From Lacinutrix sp. WUR7 (GTDB lineage Bacteria; Bacteroidota; Bacteroidia; Flavobacteriales; Flavobacteriaceae), in the NCBI RefSeq assembly GCF_016864015.1, contig NZ_CP045067.1:221001-285000 (forward strand): DNA of 64,000 nt. Reading direction: 5' to 3'. The position numbers and the translations under genes were made by a program. The notes under the pieces were generated by a model, which was not told where the DNA came from, searched no databases, and worked only from the letters and a program-made list of their open reading frames with translations. Shown here one piece after another: positions 34,845 through 44,601 of the stretch. The stretch's first letter is position 1, and every line of letters starts with the position of its first letter.

Positions 34845-35906
34845 ATGAACAAAAAGTTAATTTCTAAGAAAAAGCCAGCGTTTCCAATAACAGAAGCGTT
34901 ATCGAAATATCTTACCAAGCAAGGTAGGAACATAAAAATCCCTATTTATTATGATGATTTATTAAGGTTTCAAGGTGCTATAGAAGTTTTTGATGCGGAA
35001 GGAAATGACACCTTATGGATTAGCTGTTACTATTCCGAACATGAACGGGAAGAAATACATCGTAGCTTAAAGCAAATGTATTCCATCTTACATTCTGATG
35101 GAAGCGACACGATTATACCCTATTTAAATATTGATAGTATCGATTTTTGCACCTTTGGAAACAGTAAACCTTTCCGTATAAAAGTTAGAAATATATTAAA
35201 CGACAACTATCTTTTTCTTTACATAAAAAAGGCTGATGCATCGCGTATTTACGGATTAGAATTGGAAGATATCTTATCGCCAAATCACATTAACTTTTTA
35301 GTCCATAAAGACACTTTAATAGAGGAACATATTTCGGGAATCCCTGGCGACATTTACATAAAAGAGCATTTAGATACCATTTCAGAACAAGATAAAAGAG
35401 AATTAGCAAAAGAGTTTGTTAAGTTCAATGAACGTTGTTTTGTTAGGCTATTAGGAGATATGCGTTCGTACAACTATGTTATTGTAATTAGTTACGATTT
35501 TGATAGAAAACAATACCGTATTCGTGCTGTCGATTTTGATCAGCAGAGTTATGAAGGGAATGTTAAAGTGTATAAACCGCAGTTTTTAAAAGAAAACAAT
35601 CCGTTTGTAAAAATGAGTTTAGAGCTTTTAGCGAAAGAGTCGATAGAGCAATATAAAAACGAAGAGCGTTCTCTTTTAGCAAAACGTGCAAAGAGTGAAC
35701 AAAAACGTTTAAAGCTTTTAATACAATGCATGAAAAAAGACAATATTTCTAATCCTGAAAAAGTTCAGGAATTAAAAACAGGCTTATTTACTTTAACAGG
35801 CGATGTGCGATTTAAACGCGCAAAAAACATGGGCGAATTACTAAAAGCTGCTTTAGATTTTGTGATTAGAAATTACCAAACCGGAAATCCATACATTTTA
35901 AAATAA
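34845..35906 (+). CDS. Conserved unknown protein upstream of pyc
   Basis: A 353-aa cytoplasmic protein of unknown function that I cannot assign to a named family. It begins with a basic tail (MNKKLISKKKPAF) and an alpha/beta segment (DTLWISCYYSEHEREEIHRS). The middle region, VKFNERCFVRLLGDMRSYNYV then IRAVDFDQQSYEG, has an Asp...Asn...Asp-Phe-Asp order that recalls kinase-fold catalytic loops, a speculative comparison. A C-terminal helical, Lys-rich part ends the protein. It ends 24 bases before pyruvate carboxylase on the same strand, so cotranscription and a link to that enzyme are plausible. A perfect 14-bp palindrome (AATGGAATTCCATT, 34740-34753) lies upstream. Confidence 0.75.
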   Translation: MNKKLISKKKPAFPITEALSKYLTKQGRNIKIPIYYDDLLRFQGAIEVFDAEGNDTLWISCYYSEHEREEIHRSLKQMYSILHSDGSDTIIPYLNIDSIDFCTFGNSKPFRIKVRNILNDNYLFLYIKKADASRIYGLELEDILSPNHINFLVHKDTLIEEHISGIPGDIYIKEHLDTISEQDKRELAKEFVKFNERCFVRLLGDMRSYNYVIVISYDFDRKQYRIRAVDFDQQSYEGNVKVYKPQFLKENNPFVKMSLELLAKESIEQYKNEERSLLAKRAKSEQKRLKLLIQCMKKDNISNPEKVQELKTGLFTLTGDVRFKRAKNMGELLKAALDFVIRNYQTGNPYILK

Positions 35907-35930
35907 CACAACTATAATTACCACCATATA

Positions 35931-38900
35931 ATGAAAATTAAAAAAGTTCTTGTTGCCAATAGAGGCGAAATTGCGATTCGAGTACTTCGTGCTTGTACCG
36001 AGTTAAATATTGCTACAGTTGCTGTTTACACCTATGAAGATAGATACTCGCAACATAGAAATAAAGCCGACGAGTCGTATCAAATAGGCGAAGATAATCA
36101 ACCTTTAAAACCATATTTAGATATTGAAGCGATTATAGACTTAGCAAAAGCGAAGCATGTAGACGCTATTCATCCTGGTTATGGTTTTTTATCTGAAAAC
36201 TCCGAATTTGCAAGAAGGTGTGCCGAAAACGGTATTATTTTTATTGGTCCAGATCCAGAAGTTATGGATGCATTAGGAGATAAAATTACAGCGAAAAAAA
36301 TAGCGGTAAAATGTAATGTTCCTATTATTGAAAGTAACAAGAAAAAACTAAGCTCGCTAAAAATTGCAATTTCCGAAGCCAAGACTATTGGTTATCCTTT
36401 AATGCTAAAAGCTGCTTCTGGTGGTGGAGGTCGTGGTATGCGAATTATTAGAAATACCGAAGATTTAGAACAGCATTTTGTTTCTGCTAGTAACGAAGCA
36501 TTAAATGCATTTGGTGATGGTACTATGTTTTTAGAAAAATATGTAGAAAACCCGAAGCATATAGAAGTACAAATTGTAGCAGATAGACATGGTAATATTC
36601 GTCATCTATATGAAAGAGATTGCTCGGTACAGAGACGTCATCAAAAAGTAGTAGAAATTGCACCTTCTTTTAATGTTTCCGATAAAGTAAAACAAGATTT
36701 ATACAAATATGCCATTGCTATTACTTCCGAAGTCAATTACAACAATATTGGTACGGTAGAATTTTTGGTAGATCAAGAAGATAATATTTTCTTTATTGAA
36801 GTAAACCCAAGAATTCAAGTAGAACATACGGTTACCGAAATGGTTACTGGTTTTGACCTGGTAAAAACACAAATATTTATTGCTGGTGGTTATAAATTAT
36901 CGGACGAGCAAATAAAAATGTACGACCAAGATAGCATTGCTACCTATGGTTTTGCGCTACAATGTAGATTAACTACAGAAGATCCTGAAAATAATTTTAC
37001 TCCAGATTATGGTAATGTAACGACGTATAGAAGTGCATCCGGAATGGGAATTCGTTTAGATGCTGGTAGTATTTACCAAGGCTATCAAGTAAGTCCGTTT
37101 TTCGATTCTATGCTGGTAAAAGTTTCTGCGCATGGTAGAAGTTTAGATGGCGCAACACGTAAAATGGTTCGCGCATTAAAAGAGTTTCGTATTCGTGGTG
37201 TGAAAACTAATATTCATTTTTTACAAAATGTGATTCAGCATGAAGATTTTTTAAACGGAAAAGTCACCGTAAACTTTATTCAAAATACGCCTAGTTTATT
37301 TAAAATAAAACTACCACAAGACAGAACTTCTAAAGTGGTGAAATTTTTAGCCGAAGTTAGCGTCAATGGAAACTCAGATGTAAAATTCAAAGACGACAGT
37401 AAAATATTCCGAAATGCAAAAGCACCAAAATTTAGTGGCTCTGCTCCGTATCCAAAAGGAACGAAGGATTTACTAACCGAACTTGGTCCCGAAGCCTTTT
37501 GCCAATGGTTAAAAGAAGATAAGAAAATACATTATACAGATACCACGATGCGAGATGCGCATCAATCGCTACTTGCAACCAGAATGCGAAGTTTTGACAT
37601 GCTTAAAGTTGCTGAAAGTTTTGCGAAAAATCATCCGAATACCTTTAGTATGGAAGTTTGGGGAGGAGCAACTTTTGATGTTTGCCTTCGCTTTTTACAT
37701 GAAAGTCCTTGGACACGCCTACGCGAATTACGTAAAGCGGTTCCAAATATATTATTCCAAATGCTATTACGCGGTTCTAATGCCGTTGGTTATAAAGCGT
37801 ATCCAGATAACCTAATCGAGAAATTTGTCGAGAAATCTTGGGAAAATGGTGTCGATATTTTTAGAATTTTCGATTCCCTAAACTGGGTAAAAGCCATGGA
37901 ACCTAGTATTAACTATGTTCGTAATAAAACGGGTGGTATTGCAGAAGCAGCCATTAGTTATACTGGAGATATTTTAGATACCACACAAACCAAATACAAT
38001 CTTAAATACTATACTCAACTAGCAAAAGATTTAGAAAATGCTGGTGCACACATGATTGCTATTAAAGATATGGCCGGTTTATTAAAACCGTATGCAGCAA
38101 CCGAGTTGGTTTCGGCTTTAAAAGACACCGTAAATGTTCCTATTCATTTACATACGCATGACACTTCTTCCTTACAAACAGCAACTTATTTAAAAGCTAT
38201 TGAAGCTGGAGTGGATGTTGTAGATGTGGCACTTGGTGGTTTGTCTGGTTTAACCTCGCAACCTAATTTTAATGCCGTGGTAGAAATGATGAAATACCAA
38301 GATCGTGCACATGATTTTGAGATGTCTAGTTTAAATCAGTTTTCTAATTTCTGGGAAGACACTCGCGAAATGTATTATCCTTTTGAGTCTGGTTTAAAAG
38401 CAGGAACTGCAGAAGTATTTAAACATGAGATCCCTGGCGGACAATATTCTAATTTACGTCCGCAAGCAACCGCTTTAGGTTTAGGAGACCGTTTTGATGA
38501 AGTTAAAAAAATGTATGGCGAAGTAAATGCCATGTTTGGTAATTTAATAAAAGTAACACCTAGCTCTAAAGTAGTTGGTGATATGGCTATTTTTATGGTA
38601 ACCAATAATTTTACTCCGGAAGATATCATGACGCGAGGCGAAGAAATTTCTTTTCCAGAATCGGTAATTAATTTCTTTAAAGGAGATCTTGGTCAGCCGG
38701 TTGGAGGCTTTCCTAAAAAGCTTCAAAAAATTATACTTAAAAATAAGACAGCCTATACCGACCGACCAAATGCGCATTTAGAACCTATAGATTTTACCAT
38801 AGAATATGCAGCCTTTAAAAAGAAGTTTCAAAAAGGATTTACAAGAGCTATAGAAGAAGAAGATTTCTTATCCTACACCTTGTACCCTAAAGTGTTTGAA

Positions 38901-39383
38901 CAAGCACATGAAAATTATAAAAGCTACGGAAACATCGCGTTGGTACCTACAAAGAATTTCTTTTATGGTATGCAGCTTGGCGAAGAAATATTAATCGAAT
39001 TAGAGCCAGGAAAAACCGTTATAATAAAACTTCTTTCTATTAGTATTCCTAATGACGAAGGAATGCGAACCGTTTTCTTTAAAGTAAATGGAGAGAACAG
39101 ATTTGTCGATGTTTTAGACACGTCTTTAAACATTAAAATTGAACAAAACGCAAAAATAGATCCTGCAAACACCAATCAAATTGGAGCACCTTTACAAGGA
39201 TCTCTTTATAAAATACTGGTTAAAAAAGGACAAGAAGTAAAAGAAAACGATGCGCTTTTTGTTATTGAAGCCATGAAAATGGAAACGACAGTAAATGCAT
39301 TTAAGTCTGGTAAAATTAAATCGGTAACTTTAAAAGAAGGAAGCATGGTAAAACAAGATGATTTAGTGATTACCATGGAGTAA
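35931..39383 (+). CDS. pyc: Pyruvate carboxylase
   Basis: The single-chain enzyme that carboxylates pyruvate to oxaloacetate using ATP, bicarbonate and biotin, refilling the TCA cycle. 1150 aa in family order: biotin carboxylase (KKVLVANRGEIAIRVLRACTE; ATP loop KAASGGGGRGMRI; catalytic EVNPRIQVEHTVTE), carboxyltransferase (YTDTTMRDAHQSLLATRMR near residue 530; metal-binding HLHTHDTS), and the biotin carrier (VIEAMKMETTV, biotin Lys about 1116). All key motifs are present. It follows an unknown 353-aa gene by 24 bases. Confidence 0.97.
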   Translation: MKIKKVLVANRGEIAIRVLRACTELNIATVAVYTYEDRYSQHRNKADESYQIGEDNQPLKPYLDIEAIIDLAKAKHVDAIHPGYGFLSENSEFARRCAENGIIFIGPDPEVMDALGDKITAKKIAVKCNVPIIESNKKKLSSLKIAISEAKTIGYPLMLKAASGGGGRGMRIIRNTEDLEQHFVSASNEALNAFGDGTMFLEKYVENPKHIEVQIVADRHGNIRHLYERDCSVQRRHQKVVEIAPSFNVSDKVKQDLYKYAIAITSEVNYNNIGTVEFLVDQEDNIFFIEVNPRIQVEHTVTEMVTGFDLVKTQIFIAGGYKLSDEQIKMYDQDSIATYGFALQCRLTTEDPENNFTPDYGNVTTYRSASGMGIRLDAGSIYQGYQVSPFFDSMLVKVSAHGRSLDGATRKMVRALKEFRIRGVKTNIHFLQNVIQHEDFLNGKVTVNFIQNTPSLFKIKLPQDRTSKVVKFLAEVSVNGNSDVKFKDDSKIFRNAKAPKFSGSAPYPKGTKDLLTELGPEAFCQWLKEDKKIHYTDTTMRDAHQSLLATRMRSFDMLKVAESFAKNHPNTFSMEVWGGATFDVCLRFLHESPWTRLRELRKAVPNILFQMLLRGSNAVGYKAYPDNLIEKFVEKSWENGVDIFRIFDSLNWVKAMEPSINYVRNKTGGIAEAAISYTGDILDTTQTKYNLKYYTQLAKDLENAGAHMIAIKDMAGLLKPYAATELVSALKDTVNVPIHLHTHDTSSLQTATYLKAIEAGVDVVDVALGGLSGLTSQPNFNAVVEMMKYQDRAHDFEMSSLNQFSNFWEDTREMYYPFESGLKAGTAEVFKHEIPGGQYSNLRPQATALGLGDRFDEVKKMYGEVNAMFGNLIKVTPSSKVVGDMAIFMVTNNFTPEDIMTRGEEISFPESVINFFKGDLGQPVGGFPKKLQKIILKNKTAYTDRPNAHLEPIDFTIEYAAFKKKFQKGFTRAIEEEDFLSYTLYPKVFEQAHENYKSYGNIALVPTKNFFYGMQLGEEILIELEPGKTVIIKLLSISIPNDEGMRTVFFKVNGENRFVDVLDTSLNIKIEQNAKIDPANTNQIGAPLQGSLYKILVKKGQEVKENDALFVIEAMKMETTVNAFKSGKIKSVTLKEGSMVKQDDLVITME

Positions 39384-39396
39384 ATATTTTCTATTA

Positions 39397-39427
39397 AAAG
39401 ACCACTTCTAAAAAGAAGTGGTTTTTT
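39397..39427 (+). terminator. pyc terminator
   Basis: ACCACTTCT/AGAAGTGGT stem with a T6 run, 14 bases after the stop codon. Confidence 0.85.
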
Positions 39428-39585
39428 AATTCTATTAATTCATTTTAAAAACTTTATAAAACAGAACAAAATACACGTAAAAACCTGGAAATCAATAATT
39501 TAAATACTTAAGAAAACTTTAAGAACCTTAACACCACTAATTATTAATTTTTTACTAGTTTTGCAAACTGAAAGCTAGTTACCCA

Positions 39586-41829
39586 ATGACTATCAACAAC
39601 CTACAACAAATTAAAGAAGTAAATACACTTCTAAACAACGCCTATTCTGGGCGTACCTCCAACCTACCCGAGAGTATTGCTTTAGCTAAAAAAGCACTTT
39701 ATCTAAGTAAAAAAATAGATAATGAATCCTTAATAGGAAAAAGTTTAAACCAGCTTTCTCTCTATTATATGATTACTTGTGACTACAAAAAGTCCAATCA
39801 ATATTCAGAAGAAGCCATTATTTGTTTTAAATCTTTACAAGATGAACGTGGTATTGCAGATGCTAAATACAATATTGGGAGTGTTCATTACAAAACAGAT
39901 AACTATCACGAAGGCTTAATCTATTTAAAAGAAGCCCTTCGTATCTATAAGAAATTTGATGATTTTGAAAGCCAATCTAAAGTAGAAAAAGCTATAGGAA
40001 CGGTTTATGAATATATTGGAGATCCTGCAAACGCTTTTTCTGCGTACAAGTGTGCAATACTAAATGCCAGAAAAATTGGGAATCTAAATTTAGAATCTAA
40101 TGTATTTAACAACCTATCTGGACTATTATTAAAAAGACAGAAACCTAGTGTTGCCATGAAAATGATAGAGCATTCTATCGTATTAAAAAAGCAAACGGGA
40201 GACACCAGAGGGCTTGCCTTTGCTGTTTATGGTCGCGGTAAAATTCACCTTAAACTTGGGGATTTAAAAAATGCCGAAATAGACTTTTCAAACGCTATAG
40301 ACTATCACAGTAAAGTGGCTGAAATCATGGGAGCCTGCATGGCTTACAATAAATTAGGCAAATTACACTTCCAATCTAATCAATTAAAAAAAGCAAAAAA
40401 AGCAGTAAAAAAAGGGCTTCAATTAGCTGAAGCTTACAACATTTTAATGGCCAGAATTAAAGGTTATCATTTGTTATATCGTATTTATAAAGATAAAGAC
40501 AACATCTCCAAATCTTTTAAATATTTAGAATTATACCTCAAAGAAAAAGAGGCTATAATGAACACACAAACACAACAAGTTATGGAAAACTATAACTTAA
40601 TCAATAAAATGAATGTGTTAGAAAGTGAGGCTTTATTGCAAAATGAACGTCAAAGAGTCATCGAAAAAAAGAATCAAGACGAACTAGAAGACGTAAAATT
40701 AAAACAAGATTTTTTATCGGTGATGAGTCACGAGATTAGAACGCCTTTAAATGCTATAACCACTATAATATCTATTCTAGATGACCAAGTAAAGGATGAA
40801 AACAAATCGCTTATTAAAAGTTTACAATTTGCATCCGACAATCTAATTAACATTGTTAATAATGTGCTGGATTTCACGAAGCTAGATTCTAAAAAAACCA
40901 CTTTAGAGATAGATAGTACCAATCTTTATGAACTATCTAATAAAATTATTGACTTACATCTTAACGTTGCAAAAACAAAGGGGCTAGGTTTAGTTTTAAA
41001 TAATACCATTCCAAAAGACAGGAATTATCTTTTAGACCAAACCAAATTATCTCAAATACTTAGTAATCTTATAGGAAATGCTATAAAATTCACCGAAAAA
41101 GGCCAAGTATCTTTTAATTTAAAACTAGTAGAAGAAGATCCTAAATTCGATACCATACAAGTAAGTATAAAAGATTCGGGAGAAGGAATTTCTAAACAAG
41201 ATATTTCAAAAATATTCTTAAGCTTTTCGCAAATAAAACCTGTAATGACAAGAGAACAAGGCGGAACTGGTTTAGGATTAGCTATTGTTAAAAAACTAGT
41301 CGAACTTCATGATAGTAACATAGAAGTAAAAAGTAAGGTTCAAGAAGGTTCCGACTTTCATTTTACTCTTAAACTAGAAAAATCTGCCAAGGTATTAATT
41401 AAAGAAAAAACAATTTATCCTCAGTTAACAAACAAAACCGTTCTTTTAGCAGAAGACACGTTAATGAATGCGGTTTTAATTAAAAAGATTCTTTCTAAAT
41501 GGGGAATTACTACAGCACATGCTGTTAATGGTTTAGAAGCTGTTTCTCTTGCAGAAAAGAAAAAGTATGATTTCATTTTAATGGATTTACACATGCCAGA
41601 ACTAAATGGTCTAGATGCAACTAGAATGATTAAAAAAACAGGCAGTTTAAATGTGCAGACTCCTGTTTTTGCTATAACAGCAGATGTGATGACTAGTGAA
41701 AACAATGAGACCTATCAATTATTTAATAAAGTATTGTGGAAGCCTCTAAATATTGATAAGCTTTATAATGCTTTGGCAGAAGAAACAAAATCAAATCATC
41801 CAATTACCAAACGTCTAGACTTCGTTTAA
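39586..41829 (+). CDS. TPR hybrid histidine kinase with receiver domain
   Basis: A 747-aa soluble sensor kinase. Residues about 1-330 are tetratricopeptide-like repeats with no signal peptide or membrane helix. A coiled coil (about 340-375) leads to HisKA (FLSVMSHEIRTPLNAI, phospho-His about 382). The HATPase is next (N-box LSNLIGNAIKFTEKG; G boxes IKDSGEGIS and GGTGLGLAIVKKL). A C-terminal receiver follows (LLAEDTLMNAVLIKKIL; phospho-Asp about 667 in ILMDLHMPELNG; Lys in VLWKPL). It lacks an output domain, so a partner Hpt is likely. A degenerate copy of the receiver-coding part lies downstream at 43038-43409. A TAGTTTTG box precedes the ATG. Confidence 0.93.
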   Translation: MTINNLQQIKEVNTLLNNAYSGRTSNLPESIALAKKALYLSKKIDNESLIGKSLNQLSLYYMITCDYKKSNQYSEEAIICFKSLQDERGIADAKYNIGSVHYKTDNYHEGLIYLKEALRIYKKFDDFESQSKVEKAIGTVYEYIGDPANAFSAYKCAILNARKIGNLNLESNVFNNLSGLLLKRQKPSVAMKMIEHSIVLKKQTGDTRGLAFAVYGRGKIHLKLGDLKNAEIDFSNAIDYHSKVAEIMGACMAYNKLGKLHFQSNQLKKAKKAVKKGLQLAEAYNILMARIKGYHLLYRIYKDKDNISKSFKYLELYLKEKEAIMNTQTQQVMENYNLINKMNVLESEALLQNERQRVIEKKNQDELEDVKLKQDFLSVMSHEIRTPLNAITTIISILDDQVKDENKSLIKSLQFASDNLINIVNNVLDFTKLDSKKTTLEIDSTNLYELSNKIIDLHLNVAKTKGLGLVLNNTIPKDRNYLLDQTKLSQILSNLIGNAIKFTEKGQVSFNLKLVEEDPKFDTIQVSIKDSGEGISKQDISKIFLSFSQIKPVMTREQGGTGLGLAIVKKLVELHDSNIEVKSKVQEGSDFHFTLKLEKSAKVLIKEKTIYPQLTNKTVLLAEDTLMNAVLIKKILSKWGITTAHAVNGLEAVSLAEKKKYDFILMDLHMPELNGLDATRMIKKTGSLNVQTPVFAITADVMTSENNETYQLFNKVLWKPLNIDKLYNALAEETKSNHPITKRLDFV

Positions 41830-42039
41830 ATATTAATCCTTAAAAAGGGAAACGACTTAAGCAAAAGGCGATTCCTTCTACAGAATACGTATCTTTACCT
41901 AAAACAATTGCATTTTTTAACATAAAATGAATGATTGTTACTTTTAGGAATTTGAAAAAGCAAAGTCTTTAAATTAGATTATTTTCAAAAAAGAGAAAGA
42001 TTACAAATTAAAATATTTCCGTTTTCACGGAAAGAAAAC

Positions 42040-43017
42040 ATGAAAAAAGGAATTAAAATAACACTCATATCTCTAGGAATACTATCCTTATGCTCTGGGA
42101 TTTTTTTCTTTTGGGCTTCTGCAGCTACATTACCAGAAAGCCAATACCAAAAACTAGAAGTCAACGATTTTAGTTCTATTACGGATACCGATTCTATTTA
42201 CAGCATAATCACCTATAACATTGGCTATTTAAGTGGTATGACCAATAATCTTGCTGTGGAGAAACCCAAAACATTATTTGATGCTAATTTAAAAAAGGTA
42301 TTACAAGAATTTAAAATAGTAAATCCAGATATTATTGCTTTTCAAGAAATTGATTATGATGCATCCAGATCGTATCACATTAATCAGCATAACGAAATAG
42401 CAAGCTTAGGTTATACCTATGAAGCCGAAGCTGTAAACTGGGACGAAACCTATGTTCCTTTTCCGTATTGGCCACCTACTATGCACTTTGGCAAAGTAAT
42501 TTCTGGGCAATCTATACTAAGTAAATACCAAATAAATAGCCAAGAGAGAATGGTTTTAGAACGTGTAAAAACGAGTCCGTTTTATCGCGATGCTTTTTAT
42601 ATAGATCGTTTAGCCCAAGTAGTAAAAGTGCAAATAGAAAATAAAGAAGTGGTTATTATCAATGTACATTTAGAAGCTTTTGATAAACAAACACGGGTAA
42701 ACCAGTTTCATACAGTTATGGATTTATTTAATAGTTATGCAGCTACAAATCCTACCATTTTATTAGGAGATTTTAATAGTGATGCCAATGACGAAAATGC
42801 AGTGATTCAAAACATATTACAAAATAACAGTATTGGAAATGCAGCATTTACAAATAGTGATTATGCTTTCACATTTAACTCCGAAAAACCAGACGTACGT
42901 ATCGACTATATTTTTTACAGCAAAAACACCATCCATTATGTAGATGGAAAAGTACTCAACCAGTTTGAACAAGCATCAGACCACTTGCCTGTAGTAATGC
43001 GTTTTAAATTAAAATAA
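42040..43017 (+). CDS. Endonuclease/exonuclease/phosphatase family protein
   Basis: A 325-aa protein with an N-terminal signal anchor (about residues 5-27) and an EEP fold: ITYNIGYL, IIAFQEIDYDASRS (metal-binding Glu), VVIINVHLEAFDKQTR, ILLGDFNSDAND and the final ASDHLPVVMRF with catalytic Asp-His. Such exported members cleave phosphodiesters in lipids, nucleotides or inositol phosphates; the substrate is not known. It lies between the hybrid kinase and its decayed receiver copy. A TTTCCGTTTTCACGGAAA repeat is just upstream. Confidence 0.88.
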   Translation: MKKGIKITLISLGILSLCSGIFFFWASAATLPESQYQKLEVNDFSSITDTDSIYSIITYNIGYLSGMTNNLAVEKPKTLFDANLKKVLQEFKIVNPDIIAFQEIDYDASRSYHINQHNEIASLGYTYEAEAVNWDETYVPFPYWPPTMHFGKVISGQSILSKYQINSQERMVLERVKTSPFYRDAFYIDRLAQVVKVQIENKEVVIINVHLEAFDKQTRVNQFHTVMDLFNSYAATNPTILLGDFNSDANDENAVIQNILQNNSIGNAAFTNSDYAFTFNSEKPDVRIDYIFYSKNTIHYVDGKVLNQFEQASDHLPVVMRFKLK

Positions 43018-43037
43018 TGTATTAGCGTTTTTGTTCA

Positions 43038-43409
43038 AGCAAAACGGTTCTTTTAGCCGAAGAGATTCTTAATAAATGGGCCTTGCCACAAAACATGTTG
43101 CGAATGGTATTTTAGCTGAGGAATATGCTAAAAAGGAAACGTAGGATTTTATTTTAATGGATTTACACATGTCAGAACTAAAGGATTTAGATGCAACTAA
43201 AACGATTAAAAACCGGGCAGTTTAAATGCGCAGGCTCCTGTTTATTTTTGCAATAACAGCCATGTAATGACTAATAAAAAAAAAGAGACCTCTCCTTTAT
43301 TTAATAAGACACTTTGGAAACCGCTTGAAATAGATAAACGATATGCTGCTAAAGCACAAGAAACGGTAACGCACACAACCCACATAACGAATGTTTAGAT
43401 TTCGTTTAG
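43038..43409 (+). pseudogene. Decayed duplicate of the hybrid-kinase receiver domain
   Basis: The sequence aligns along its length with the 3' end of the kinase gene (about 41435-41829). Shared stretches include CGGTTCTTTTAGC, TTTTAATGGATTTACACATG, GATGCAACTA, GGCAGTTTAAATG, and an ending TTAGATTTCGTTTAG against CTAGACTTCGTTTAA. It has in-frame stops, frameshifts and a deletion of roughly 25 bases near the first aspartate region, so no receiver can be made. The phospho-Asp region (ATGGATTTACACATG) is still readable. It is the remnant of a tandem kinase duplication, of which only the tail survives beyond the EEP gene. Confidence 0.85.
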
Positions 43410-43450
43410 TTCTTTCCGAATCAAAGATGAAGTTACTATTCTTAAACAAA

Positions 43451-43499
43451 TAATGTCATTTTAAACAGTGCGCTATACACACTCTTTAAAATGACATTA
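43451..43499. other. Long perfect hairpin between convergent genes
   Basis: A 15-bp perfect inverted repeat (TAATGTCATTTTAAA and complement) is extended inward by one mismatch and AGTG/CACT, giving about 20 paired bases around a 9-base loop. It lies 42 bases beyond the T9SS gene's stop on minus. T-runs are absent, so it may protect an mRNA end instead of terminating; it could also be an operator. Confidence 0.6.
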
Positions 43500-43541
43500 G
43501 TACTAACCTAAAACATTATTTTCAGTAAGTTCTTAGCAATT

Positions 43542-44357
43542 TTATTTTATAAACTTTCTAGAAATTACGTGATTGTTGACGTCCTGAATAACAGCAATAT
43601 AAACACCATTACTTAAGACACTAACATTCGCTTTGTTTCCTAATGATTCACTAATTAATTTACCAGTAATATTATAAATACGAACCGTTTTTATAGTACT
43701 ATTAGAAGATGTAACATTTAAAGTTCCAGCATTCACAAACACGTGAACAGAAGAATCATTATATAAATAACTTTCTAGAGATAATTCTGCAACAGAAAGC
43801 ACTTTAATATTATCAAAATCTAGACTTTCTGTACCATCACCATTATCGTCTATTCGAGTAATAGAAAGCCCTAATACATCTATAAGTAAATCATCAAGAC
43901 TCTTTGGACCATCCACGGTTAGTTGTGTGGGTAATAATGAAATAGTATACGTTTCAAAATTGGTTGCAGAAGCAGGCACCGTAACACTTCCAGACTCCGC
44001 TATTGTGATGTTTGTTCCTGTTCCGTTATCAAATAAAAGAATTGCTAAATCCATATCTTCACCAGACAAATTCCTTGCTTCAAATCTAATACCACCAACA
44101 CCTACGCTAGTATAATTTCCTCCCCAAGTTATATTGTCAATAATTAATCTATTAGGAGGTAACGTTCCTGGAAGTATAGATGGTGATCCACCTGCTGTCA
44201 AAAACCCACCAGCTACAGAAACAGGAGTAAACGATGTATTTAAATTATCCCAACCTTCAAAATTATTATCTGTACTAAAGGTACTTTCTTGCCCAATACT
44301 TATTTGACCATAAGTCACTTGTGCTAAAAGAATAAATAAAATGTAAATTTTTTTCAT
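43542..44357 (-). CDS. T9SS type A sorting domain protein
   Basis: A 271-aa exported protein: signal peptide ending TYGQ, a beta-sandwich body (about 30-190; NNFEGWDNLNTSFTP, FEARNLSGEDMDLAILLFDNG) and a C-terminal sorting domain (VRIYNITGKLISESLGN, LSNGVYIAVIQD, ISRKFIK), which directs export through the type IX system and surface attachment. The body resembles carbohydrate- or cell-adhesion modules, but I cannot name it. Confidence 0.85.
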   Translation of the reverse strand: MKKIYILFILLAQVTYGQISIGQESTFSTDNNFEGWDNLNTSFTPVSVAGGFLTAGGSPSILPGTLPPNRLIIDNITWGGNYTSVGVGGIRFEARNLSGEDMDLAILLFDNGTGTNITIAESGSVTVPASATNFETYTISLLPTQLTVDGPKSLDDLLIDVLGLSITRIDDNGDGTESLDFDNIKVLSVAELSLESYLYNDSSVHVFVNAGTLNVTSSNSTIKTVRIYNITGKLISESLGNKANVSVLSNGVYIAVIQDVNNHVISRKFIK

Positions 44358-44452
44358 GATTTTTAATTTTTAATTTATGTAAAACTAGTATTTTATTTTA
44401 AACAAACACGAAAAGAAAGTCAAGAAAAATAAGTTCCCTTTCGCATACATAT

Positions 44453-44480
44453 TAAACCACCTCTTTTGGTGGTTTTTCTA
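44453..44480 (+). terminator. Orphan plus-strand hairpin terminator
   Basis: AAACCACC/GGTGGTTT stem with TCTTTT-type loop and a T5 run on plus. No plus gene precedes it here; the nearest gene upstream is divergent. Its sequence repeats the terminator at 45581. Confidence 0.5.
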
Positions 44481-44601
44481 TTCGTTTATGTTCCTATTAA
44501 CCCAAAATCACGTAATTATACCTGATTTTTTTGTGAAAAAAAAACATAGGTTTACCAAACACCTATTATTCCTAATAACGAACTAAAAAAACAGGTAAAA
44601 C

